From contig OX419759.1 in the NCBI GenBank assembly GCA_948567375.1, forward strand, positions 55,642,593 to 55,706,592: a stretch of DNA of 64,000 nucleotides, given 5' to 3'. The notes beneath the pieces are model-generated. The model did no database searches. It was not told the DNA's origin and saw only the letters and a list, made by a program, of their open reading frames with translations. This DNA comes from Lunularia cruciata (Eukaryota > Streptophyta > Marchantiopsida > Lunulariales > Lunulariaceae). Each line of letters opens with the position of its first letter. The first letter of the stretch is position 1. A program made the translations under genes and the position numbers. Shown here one piece after another: positions 54,859-64,000 of this stretch.

Positions 54859-56706
54859 ACCATGATTGTCATGTGACCTTGCTTTTTCTTGGGCAAGGAT
54901 GTGATGAGATCCAAGCTCATATGTTCCTATCGAGATGATGGAATGGGAAGTGGTTGAAGGAGTCCACTTGGTTTCTGGTTGTTAGTCTTGTTGCGTTGGT
55001 AGCTCTCACATGATAAGACAAACTCTCAAACATCTCATGTCATGTTAGGCCACAACCATTGGTGTTGGAGGTTACTCAAGGTCTTGTCCACACCTATGTG
55101 ACCAACAATTGGTAAGTCATGCACTTCCTCAAGGTGCACAAGCCAAAGATCACCCTTGGCTAGAACATAAATTTAGTTCTCATAAAATAGAAGGCCTTCC
55201 TTGTAGGAGAAGGTGTTGTACTCCTTGTTGCATGTTGCAAGATGACCTTATACCATTTGAAAGAATGGATCTTATTGTAGAGTTGTCCTACTAAACTTGG
55301 TTTGGACCTTGGAGTTGACTAACACCATCATAATCACTGTTGTGATGAGAGGAAGAGACTTCAAATCATGTCATTATGATAGGGTATCAAGAATGACATG
55401 GAACCAACCAGGTTTGTACTTGAGTCTGATATCAAGCAATTATAGGTGTTCCTCCCATCAATGATGTCGACTCTTCATGTGTTCCAAATATAATATCTGC
55501 AACAAGGGCTTGTGATTGGTTTGCATGATCACTTGTTCCCCTAAGAGATAATGCCTCTATACCTTCATGGCATAAACGATTGCTATTTGTTCTCAATCCC
55601 AAGTAGAGTAATTCATTTCTGTTGTATTAAGTTTGCAAGACACAAAGGCCATGGAACGCAATCCATCTGTGAATTCTTGTTGCAACACGGCTCCAACTGC
55701 AAAGTTAGAAGCATCAAAATCAACCACAAATGGTAATTGAGGATCATATGGTTGAAGAATTGGTCTTAAAGATACCATTTGTTTCAACTTTTGGAATGCT
55801 TCTTTGTGCTTTTTGGTCCATTGAAAGCTCAAGTTTTTTCCCAAGAGATCAATCAATGGTGCGGCTACATGAGCATAGTAGTGGATGAATTGTAAGTAAA
55901 AACTTGCCAATCCATTAAATGTGCGTACTTCAGTAGTATCTTATGGAGTAGGCCAATTAGTGATGGCCTTGATTTTCTCCTCTTCCATCTTGATCCACTC
56001 TGATGAGATCTTGTGATCTGACAAGCCAACTTCCTTCTGCACTTTGGTATCTTGCAATAAAACTTCATATTCACTTTAGCACTTCTTGCATGTGATTCAC
56101 ATGTTCAGCCTCTGTCTTTTTATAGATCAAGATATTATCCAAGAACACAACCATGTATTGATCCAACAATCCATCCAACACTTGATGCATCTAATCCATG
56201 AAGACTATTGGAGCATTAGTGAGCCCAAAAGGCAGAACTCTCCACTCAAAATGTCCATACCTTCTACAAAAGGTAATCTTTTGCACATCCTCCCTATCAA
56301 TAGGGATTTGCCAATAGCCATTGTGAAAATCTAACTTAGATAAGTATCGTGCTCTACTCAATTGATCAAGCAAGTCATCAATTTGAGGTAAGGGGTATGC
56401 ATTCTTCACTGTCTGTTTATTGAATCCATAGTAATCAATACAAAAACAAAGACCTCCATCCTTCTTTGGAACTAATAGTACCGGTGTTCCCTTAGGACAT
56501 GTACTATGTCATATGAAATCCTTCTCCGTAATTGTAATTTGCAACTCCTCCAACTCCTTTGGTGAGAGCCAATAGATTGGTGTACTCATTAGCGTATTCC
56601 TTGGTAATAGCTCAATTCTGAAGGGCATACCATGATCAGAGGGTAATCTCTTTGGTAGATCATGTGGAAACACATCCTTAAACTCTTGAACTATTTGATC
56701 AACCAT
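54859..56706 (-). pseudogene. Gy-A6 pol remnant (integrase N-terminal part, RNase H, RT)
   Basis: Read on the minus strand. RT is at 56706-56191 ([49 protein letters not shown]). The LDDILIY region near 56150 is stop-damaged. RNase H is at 55910-55593 (VVDFDASNFAVGAVLQQ). The integrase zinc domain and first-Asp region run to 54859. Frames are interrupted in several places. Confidence 0.8.
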
Positions 56707-56774
56707 TGCTTGATGAGGCTCCTGACTCTCCTCAGATTCTCCTTGTGCAATTGGTTTGATCTACATTGCAAAAA

Positions 56775-57076
56775 TAGATTTATCGTCTTCAAAAGCTTGC
56801 TCTATAATTGTTACATTGAAGAACTTCCCATCTAAAGACTTATCTTCCTTCAAGGCTTGCTTTATGGTTGTTTTCTTGACAAACTTCCCATCTTGGGACT
56901 TTATTTCCTTCAAAGCTTGCTCTATGGTTGCTTTCCTTACAAACTTCCCATCTTGGGACTTCTCTTCCTTCAAATCTTACTCTATGGCTACTTTCCTTAG
57001 AAACTTCCCATCTTGGGGCTTCTTTCTTTCAAAGCTTGCTCTATTGTTGTTTTCCTTGTGAACTTCCCATCTTGGG
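56775..57076 (-). repeat. Gy-A6 60-bp coding repeat (5 units)
   Basis: Five units, the longest array in the window. The minus strand encodes repeated KSQDGKFV.KATIEQALKE variants (open at 56973-56761). Plus-strand units share CAAACTTCCCATCTTGGGAC. Confidence 0.85.
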
Positions 57077-57129
57077 ACTGACTATTCTTAGATATCTTAC
57101 TCAAGGTGCAAGACAACCTAATCGGAAAT

Positions 57130-58700
57130 TCTTACTTTGGTGTTGTACTTGAATTTATCATCAGGTCCAATCAAATTGAACCTTATGACGTTCAAGCCAA
57201 GGTAGTCCTAGAATGACATCATAGTGTAGAGATGCCCCTACAAACCTCATACACTCCAAATAATCCTTCCCAATCTTGAAGGTAACATGATGAGAGGTAC
57301 AGAATGTAAACTCTTTCTACCATCCGCCATCATCAATCTACTTCCTATTATTGGCTTGATAGGAATATCCAATTCCTTTGCTAATTGCATAGACATGCAA
57401 TTCTCAAAACTTCTAGAATCAACCAAAATCATATAATCATGATCAGATATCATAACTTGCAAGTGAAGCAAACTTGCATAGGTTGAGCCTTCAATCCCAT
57501 TAGAATTAATTAAATTCCTAGTTGATGAATCAAAATCCCCTTTTGGGATTCCTTGTTTCCCTAATCATTTTGCTCCACAAACTCCATCTGGGTGACTTGT
57601 TGAGGTCACCCTTTCTTCAGTGGACATTCAGTAACGCAATGTACCAATTGGTGACAATACAAAACAACCACCATTTTGTCGTAGTTTTTCTCTATCTATA
57701 GTGCCAAGTGGTCTTTGTTGAATGGCATCAATCTCCATTGGTGTTGGCTCCTCCATCTATGTGTGGTGTTTTGGTAGATTTTGTGGAAGTCAAGGTCAAG
57801 ATCAAGGTGTTGCAATCAAGGAATCAAAGTGTTTGGCTAATTGTAGGGCTTCCTCTAAGTGTTGTGGCTCTTGCATGGTTACCTCTAATTTGGTTTGTGA
57901 CTTCAAGTTGCTCACAAATCAATCCAAAGCTTCACCTTCTTGTTTATCTGGAATTTGCATGATGGTGTTCTAGAATTGCATGATGTCACATAGCCAATCT
58001 TACAAAGCCAATTTGTTTCAACTCTGCCAACCTATCTTATGCAGCTCATGTGGTATTTATAGCTTGGAATTGACTAATTATTGCACTTTTGAGTTTTGCC
58101 CATGTCAAGATTGGTGCAACGATTTGCCAACAGCTTGCTCCACTCAGAATTGCCACCCTAACTTTACTACTCCATCTAATTGGCTAGAATCCAAGAGAAT
58201 CTACTTCTGCTCATCTTCAAGATTGGTAGCTTTAAAATAATTTTCACAATCAAACACAAATTCTCCACTACACTTAGGAGATTCTTGCCTTTGAATATCT
58301 TGGGTTTAGGAAATAGGATTTGGTCTTCTCCTTCTCAAACTAGTACCCTCTCTACATGCTCCTATTGTAGATAATCTCATTCATCCAACAATCAAGTAAG
58401 GTACTCAATTTATTATTTCATAGCAATGATCACCTCAGGCATTGCTGCCATGGTTACTACTCTATCACACCACCCCAAATCTATCTAATTTATTAACACA
58501 TAGATGCAACACGTCCATTATTCTCCATAAGTTACAACTAGAAATATCAAGGGTTCCTTGGACAAGGTGATTGTATTCAAAAAATCTTGCCTAGAGCGTG
58601 AAGTGATAAACTATATGAAATGATGCTTGGGTAATACTTGGACACAAAAATCCTAATGGTTTGGTGGAAAAAGATTTGGTGGTCCATAAATTCATCCATC
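57130..58700 (-). pseudogene. Gy-A6 protease and gag remnants
   Basis: Protease lies at 57530-57240, with YMILVDSRSFENCMSMQLAKEL, the active site changed from DSG to DSR. Gag lies at 58460-57560 with a frameshifted zinc knuckle near 57650 (YCHQL and CPLKKG in different frames) and a degraded core. The leader and primer site follow to 58720. Confidence 0.72.
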
Positions 58701-58721
58701 CAATTCTTGCTTTGATACCAA

Positions 58722-59274
58722 TGTAAAAGACCCAAGACAGAGGAGAGAAATAAGAGAATGAAAGATCACATTGGGACACTTGAATGGGAGAATGCCTAGC
58801 ATGAGCTTTGACTTTGGTATTTATAGGTAGCATATAAAGCTCTTGAGAAGCTTCCCAAGAAGCTTCCTTTCCTTGAGCCGCTTTCTTAGAGTGCAAGCCA
58901 AGTTAACCAAGAAGCTTCCTTCTAGAAGTTGTCTACTTGGCGTGAAAGTTAAACTAGTTGGAAGCTTCTAGAAGCTTCCTTCTAGAAGTTACCTACTTGA
59001 GATGCAAGTTAAGCTAGTTGAGAAGCTTCCTAGATATTTCCAGAAAAAATTTCATGTAGGGACACCAAAGGGAAAGCCGCGCACGCAGCGATTCGGCCCG
59101 AACACTTTTTTTGTCAAACTGTGGGTTCGAAGGGGCTCGTATTCAACTCCCTGAGAACAGAAATAAACCTTCTAGGGTTATATACCCACTAGAAGAATAT
59201 TCTAGGCTAATTTGGCCTATCCTCTTCTTCATTAGCCCTAACTAACTTCGTTGCTAAACTCCATATTGTTACAG
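58722..59274 (-). repeat. Gy-A6 5' LTR with an insertion of about 148 bp
   Basis: Typical Gy-A LTR ends (TGTAAAAGACCC and CCATATTGTTACA). It is about 150 bp longer than its siblings because of foreign sequence at about 59047-59194. The HSE-like GAAGCTTC modules and TATAAATA are present near 58820-58880. Confidence 0.85.
59047..59194. repeat. Short GC-richer insertion inside the Gy-A6 LTR
   Basis: Absent from all other Gy-A LTRs in the window. It has the text GCCGCGCACGCAGCG and GGGTTCGAAGG, the latter close to a Pol III B-box (GGTTCGANNCC). It could be a SINE or a small non-autonomous element, but no clear A box, tail or target duplication is visible. Confidence 0.4.
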
Positions 59275-59279
59275 GTGGG

Positions 59280-59420
59280 TTACAATATGGCCCAACCCAA
59301 ACATGCAATAGAAACTAGGAAGCCTTCTTGTTTTATCAAAAGATCAAGAAATGGGCTTCACTAGACAGGGTTGCAGGAGCAAGTACAAGCAAATGAAAGG
59401 CGACCACAATCTCAACCTAG
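59280..59420 (+). pseudogene. Unknown decayed coding sequence, continuation after Gy-A6
   Basis: Removing Gy-A6 and one GGTGG joins QTLPNG at 54780 to GLQYGPTQTCNRN at 59280 in the same frame, followed by a TAG and then EAFLFYQKIKKWASLDRVAG. The kept frame supports that Gy-A6 inserted into a coding sequence. Confidence 0.5.
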
Positions 59421-60760
59421 TCAGGAAAGAGACACCGGCCTAATCCTCAACTCGTGAGTTTCTCCAACAAAGAGAATTCATAATCCATGGGTGGGTTATG
59501 GTTGTGAAGCAAGGAGGGAAGTGACCATCACCTACATAAACTCTCCATGTTGAGGAAGCCAAAGTGAGTGGGGAGAAGGAATTAGTGAACAAGGAGACAC
59601 CTCTAGAACGGGAGACTGGTTTCTTTCATATTGAAGTGTCCTGCAAAGGAAACGGAGGCAAGGTAGATTTGGGTGTGGAAGTGCAATCCAACCTATGGCC
59701 ACAATGGTGTTGGAAGCATTGGATCAGCCCACCATCAAGAGAGAATATGACATTGAAGTAGATGAGGAGGAGGATATTCTAATATCACAATTGCAACTCA
59801 AGAGACTCCTCCTCTAACACCGAAAGTCAAGATAGTGTGGAGCTCACCTATGATGCCTTCAAATGGGCAATAAGTGGTGACTCCACCCCATGTATCTGTA
59901 CTTTAGGACATCTGAATGGCACCCTCATGATTGCCAGAGAGGAGGTTCTTAAGTGCAGAGAAGGGGAAGGGTTTAAGGAGATAACTCTCCTTAGACTTGG
60001 ATAAAGTGATTGCGGGTTCAACAGCTATTGCTAACACTATAGTGGCATCTAAAGTGTTGGGGGAAAAAGATTGGTGAGGGAGAAGGGAATGTCAGGTTCT
60101 CCACCAAGACTCCATGAGGACCACACCTCAATGGCCACAACACATGTTTGTGACCACCCCCAAAACCAAGAAGCAGCCTGACACCGCAATAGGGAGAAAT
60201 AAGGGCCAGCCCGATCCCACCATCCTACAAAGAGCCAAGATTGGACTACCTTATAAATTATCTTGTTACATGTTGGGGCCAGGATTGCACCACCTTGTCT
60301 ATAAATTATCTTGTCACAGGTTATCCACAACCAAAGCGCCAAAGACAAGCATGCCCTTTACGTCAAGGTGGAGAAGGCCTGGATGCGTATTGAGGAACTA
60401 ACCATGATCATTGGTGGCCACAAAGACCATGAGCAGATCAGGCAGGAGGTGGACATGGAAATGCAATCCATCCAAGATACCCTGGATGAGGAGCGGACGC
60501 AAGTGACCAGAATAGTGGAGGACACCATGAACCAACTAACAGCACTAGTGTGAGAAGGACGCAAGTGACCAGAATAGTGGAGGACACCATGAACCAACTA
60601 ACAGCACCAGTGTGAGAAGCGGCGCTGACCAAAGTTCATCACATGAAGCTCCGGGAGTTGAAGTTGGAGATACATGCCTTGGAACAAAGAAGTATTCATT
60701 GGAGCAATTGGCCAAGCAATTGATGCTTTGTTATCACACGAAGGTAGATCTAAGTGCATA
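59421..60760 (+). pseudogene. Degraded coding-like region with a coiled-coil segment
   Basis: Scattered open stretches on the plus strand: 59564-59761 (VNKETPLERETGFFHIEV) and 60311-60553. The latter is a charged, heptad-like stretch (VDMEMQSIQDTLDEERTQV) likely to form a coiled coil, ended by a 62-bp tandem duplication at 60495-60618. No family was recognised. It may belong with the sequence at 54064-54782. Confidence 0.35.
60495..60618 (+). repeat. 62-bp tandem duplication
   Basis: Two copies (60495-60556 and 60557-60618) starting GGACGCAAGTGACCAGAAT, with one visible difference (CACTAG versus CACCAG). The unit is not a multiple of three, so it shifts the reading frame. Confidence 0.9.
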
Positions 60761-61994
60761 GTATCCGATACTTAATACCCACTAGAGTCGTAATTGAAAG
60801 GTGGATTGGCAACAGTACAGCTAGGGGTGGCAGACAATTTTTGGAGTGCAACAACATAGCTCCTTCATAATAAAGTCAAAGTACCAAGTCCAGTGTTTGA
60901 CGCACAGCAGAACCTAACATCAGCATAGCATAAAATCGTAGTCTTCTTTATCCGGAGTATCTAGGGTAGTGGACGCCTGATCATTTGTGTCAATCTGATA
61001 CAATGAATTTCAACTACATCTCTTCATGGCTCTCTTCGATGCTCTCAAATATTCCTGCTCGGTGGACAAATCAGAACACAAGTGTAAAGCACCTTTATGA
61101 CCCGTCATACATAACTTTACGATCAATTGTATCGTAAATAACATGGTGCAAAAATTAAAAAGACAAGTATTGTCAACGACAAGTTTTCAACAATACTGTT
61201 GAAATTGTATTTTAATTTCACTAAAATTTAAAGTAGAAAATAAACTGACATGATTGAAGGTGGGTCACGGACATGTGTAAACGTAAACCAGGCCAATCGG
61301 GACATTCCGGTTGCCATATGCAACTGATCTCCAACGTAGTAGTTGTTGAATGGCATCTTAGGATTACACTCGTGGACGTGGTCCTTCTAGTAGTGACTCG
61401 ATCCAGCTACGACCTGATGCAACTTTCCAGTGCTTCGAGATCGGATGTCAATTCCATGCGTCATCATTACGTATCGCCTACTCCCACCGCTCCCAAAACA
61501 GCTGTCTTCAGCTGGAGCTGCTCTTTGCCAAGTGCATTTGTCCTAAAGCTTCCTTATATTTTATGGAATTAGGGCTTAGCCCCATGTAACCATTTTTTCT
61601 CTCCCTTGTACGCCTTGATAGAGGTTTACCATCTTTCGCTTTTCTTCGTTTTTCCTACGTGGTCGCCTTTTCTCCTCCTTCGCTTTTCTTACACGATTAC
61701 CTATTTCCCTTCTATTTTATAGAATTTGATGGAAAAAATTAAAAAAAAGAAAGTTAAAAAGCTATACTTCTTTTCTGTTGTTGTTCGAAAATCTTCAACA
61801 AAATCACTACTATGTAACAAAATAAAACGCATCTCTTTACCATTGAAATGTTAGGTTGTTTCTCATTTTAAAATAGAAAGTTTTGAAATGTTTTAAAATG
61901 CATTTTAAAATAATGTGACTTTTTTTAAAATGTTTTATCTATTGTATGGAGAATGTCACATTTCATGGAGGCAAAAAGAAATCTATCTGAAATA
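60761..61994. other. Non-LTR stretch with no recognised gene
   Basis: Unlike the Gypsy families here. 61273-61572 is open on the plus strand without a recognisable motif. 61700-61950 is A/T-rich. I see no RNA gene or clear terminal repeats. Confidence 0.45.
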
Positions 61995-62520
61995 TTTCAA
62001 TAGTGTCAGTGTAGATCAAGAGATGTAGTTGGAGAGCTTCCTGCTCCTCAACTTCTCCCATACTGAGTAGAAGGCTGATGGCATCAGCATCCACATCAAT
62101 CTGTTTGTTTCCGAGCTGGGCAATCTCTTCTTGGAATTCAATTGTTGCAACCAGAAGCTAATCTGGGCCATTCTCATCAAAATAGTCACCCGAGCATAAA
62201 AAAGTGATTTGAGACTGCTCAAACCGATGCCGCTTTGTGGTCAACTGACTACCCATAATGGCAATGTTGTGCACAATTGCTACTTGGTGTTTGACTTTGC
62301 CTCCACCGACGTGATTGCTACGCTGAGTGTGAACATGCTTGCCAACCTTGTGATGCTGCTCAACTCCAATAGATGATGGAAGGCTGGTATAGATCTTGAT
62401 AAGGAAAGCGGCCAAAGTCACATATTGAATCAAAACCTCACTCCACATCAAGCAAGGGTGGTAATCGATGAAGTCCTGGAACATCTACTCAAACTTCACC
62501 TCACTCATGCAGAATATCAT
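61995..62520 (-). pseudogene. Probable hAT-type transposase C-terminal remnant
   Basis: A minus-strand frame from about 62520 to 61995 with two TAG stops (near 62487 and 62158). The segment LIKIYTSLPSSIGVEQHHKVGKHVHTQRSNHVGGGKV resembles the hAT dimerisation region (pattern LA..LL.IP.SS...ER.FS..G...T.RRN.L....V). The downstream part is acidic (DVDADAISLL, GEVEEQEAL). A remnant only. The N-terminal part and terminal inverted repeats were not found. Confidence 0.5.
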
Positions 62521-62547
62521 GAATTCAAACACGACAAAGTCATACTA

Positions 62548-62753
62548 CTTGCCTACTTGGCGTGCAAGCTAAGCTAGTTAGAAGCTTCTAAAAGCTTCCT
62601 TCTAGAAGCTATCGGCTTGGGATGCAAGTTAGCTAGTTGGGAAGCTTCCCTAGAAGCTTTGTAGATGGTTGTAGAATATTTTGGGCTAATTTGGCTTATT
62701 CTCTACTTTGCTAGCCTGACCAACTACAATGCTAAACTCCATATTGTTACATT
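62548..62753 (-). repeat. Gy-A LTR fragment, minus strand
   Basis: 206 bp ending CCATATTGTTACA, matching the start half of a minus-strand Gy-A LTR. The low part is missing. It abuts a plus-strand LTR tail at 62754. Confidence 0.8.
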
Positions 62754-63800
62754 CTCATACTCAAGTGTCCTAATATGATCTTCCTTTCTCCTATTTTTCT
62801 CCTTGGTCTTGGTCTTTTACATTGGTATCAGAGCATGAATGGGATGGATGGAATTTATGGACCACCAAATCTATTTATGCCAAACCATTGGGATTTTTGT
62901 GTTTGGGTACTACCTAAGCATCATTTTACATAGTTCATCACCTCAAGCTTTGGGCACGATTTTTTGAATATAATCTCCTTATCCGAGGAACCCTCGGTAC
63001 TTCTAGTTGTAACTTATGGAGAACAATGAACATGTTTCATCTATGTGTTAATAAATTAGATAGATTGGGGGTGGTGTGATAGAGTAGTAACCATGGCAGC
63101 AATGCTTGAGGTTATCATTGTTATGTTGCAACAAATTGAGCTCCTTACTTGATTGCTAGATGAACAAGATCATCAACTATAAGAGCACATAGAGAGAGTA
63201 CTAGTTTGAGAAGGAGGAGACTAAATCTGATTTCCAAAACCCAAGGTTTTTGAAGGTAAGAATCTTTTGGGTGCAATGAAGAATTTTGTGTCTGACTGCA
63301 AATGTTATTTTGAAGCTATCAATCTTCAAAATGAAGAAAATAGATTCTTTTGGCTTCTAGCCAATTGGATGGAGTAGCAAAGCTATGGTGACAATTCCAA
63401 GTAGAGCAAGATGAATGAAAAATTGTTGTACCAATCTTGACATGGGTAAATTTCAAGAGTGCAATGATTGGTCAATTCCAAGCTATAAATTTTACACAAG
63501 CTGCACAAGATAGGTTGGCAGAGTTGAAGCAGATTGGCTCTATAAGAAGTTATCATGCAATTCCAAAACACCATCATGCAAATTCTAGATATACTAGAAA
63601 GTGAAGCTCTAGATTGATTTGTGAGAGGCTTGAAGTCACAAACCAAATTAGAGGTAACTATGTGAGAGCCACAACACTTGGAAGAAGCCATACGGTTGGC
63701 CAAACACTTTGATTCCTTGATTGCAACAACTTGGTCTTGGTCTTGACCTTGACCTCCACAAAACCTATCAATACACTACACGTGGGTGGAGGAGTCGGTA
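62754..63800 (+). mobile_element. Gy-A7: plus-strand fragment (LTR tail, primer site, gag)
   Basis: 62754-62821 is the last 68 bp of a Gy-A LTR (ends GTCTTTTACA). The primer site TGGTATCAGAGC follows at 62823-62834. Then come the leader and a gag start (near 63094, AAMLEVIIVMLQQ) with many stops. It breaks off at 63800, where a minus-strand LTR begins. Confidence 0.8.
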
Positions 63801-64000
63801 TGTAAAAGACCGAAACCAAGGAGAGAAATAGGAGAATGAAAACTCACATTGGGACACTTGAATGAGGGAAAACTCCTAATACCTAGCATGAGCTTTAGCT
63901 TTGGTATTTATAGGTAGCATACAAGACCCTTGAAGCTTCTCAAGAAGCTTCCTTCTGGAAGCCGCCTACTTGGCGTGCAAGCTAAGCTAGTTAGAAGCTT
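63801..64000 (-). repeat. Gy-A8 LTR, minus strand, runs off the window
   Basis: Begins TGTAAAAGACCG, the low end of a minus-strand Gy-A LTR, and carries TATAAATA (reverse) near 63905 and GAAGCTTC modules up to the window end. Confidence 0.82.

Larger units (their letters stand above)
54783..59274 (-). mobile_element. Gy-A6: minus-strand Gy-A copy lacking the 3' internal end
   Basis: Outer ends are intact: the 3' LTR outer end at 54783-54858 and the 5' LTR at 58722-59274. GGTGG at 54778-54782 recurs at 59275-59279, a perfect 5-bp duplication. A deletion joins the 3' LTR interior to the integrase gene, removing the core and chromodomain. The primer site is at 58720-58709 (one mismatch). RNase H, RT, repeats, protease and gag remain in degraded form. 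Confidence 0.88.

Noticed and set aside
60358..60632. Minus-strand open frames over the 62-bp duplication
   Set aside because: They are open only because the duplicated unit repeats the same antisense text. The opposite strand has the more protein-like coiled-coil stretch.

Overview
This window is a nested pile of LTR retrotransposons from a land-plant nuclear genome. All autonomous elements are Ty3/Gypsy type, with the pol order protease, reverse transcriptase, RNase H, DDE integrase. I see no certain single-copy host gene, no tRNA or rRNA gene and no prokaryotic signal. The species cannot be fixed. The density of Gypsy copies and a methyltransferase-carrying Gypsy element would fit a non-seed plant or gymnosperm, but that is a guess. 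Working names Gy-A to Gy-D are used. All alignments were made by eye.

Layout. 1-5841: 3' part of a plus-strand chromovirus, Gy-D1, inserted in the 3' LTR of a minus-strand chromovirus, Gy-A1 (5842-12014). A1 itself holds a solo Gy-D LTR (9886-10639). 12015-12467: spacer. 12468-43074: one old minus-strand element, Gy-A3 (target duplication GGATG/GGGTG), swollen to about 30.6 kb by later insertions. Its 3' LTR holds Gy-C (12624-22998, duplication AAGC), which itself holds a solo Gy-B LTR (12750-13439, duplication GTAC). Its 3' internal end holds Gy-B-outer (23375-39001, minus, duplication GTGC). B-outer's 5' leader holds an opposite-strand, apparently intact and young Gy-B-inner (30302-38103, duplication GTAC). 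43075-43427: spacer. 43428-59274: further Gy-A copies: A4 (minus), A5 (minus fragments), A2 (plus, 47643-53361, duplication TGCAA, inserted in A5) and A6 (minus, 54783-59274, duplication GGTGG). A6 splits a decayed coding sequence of unknown function. 59275-62547: mostly non-LTR sequence with degraded coding traces and a probable hAT transposase remnant. 62548-64000: broken Gy-A LTRs in both orientations.

The most unusual object is Gy-C. On the minus strand it reads gag with zinc knuckles, retropepsin, a C5 cytosine DNA methyltransferase, reverse transcriptase, RNase H, integrase and a C-terminal PHD finger. Its ends are not ordinary LTRs. An internal segment (13859-14456) is complementary to the two outer ends placed side by side, with 2 extra bp between them. 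This resembles the internal complementary region of DIRS elements, yet the element has a DDE integrase and a 4-bp target duplication. Gy-C is inactivated by many in-frame stops, nearly all TAG, as expected if CAG (CHG) sites decayed by methylcytosine deamination.

Gy-B-inner has a 1608-codon gag-pol frame, an extra upstream zinc-knuckle ORF, a tRNA-Glu-like primer site and LTRs differing at about 4 of 679 positions, so it is the best candidate for a recently active element. Gy-A copies are old and broken. They share a variable 20-residue tandem repeat between protease and RT, and LTRs with heat-shock-element-like arrays just upstream of the TATA box.
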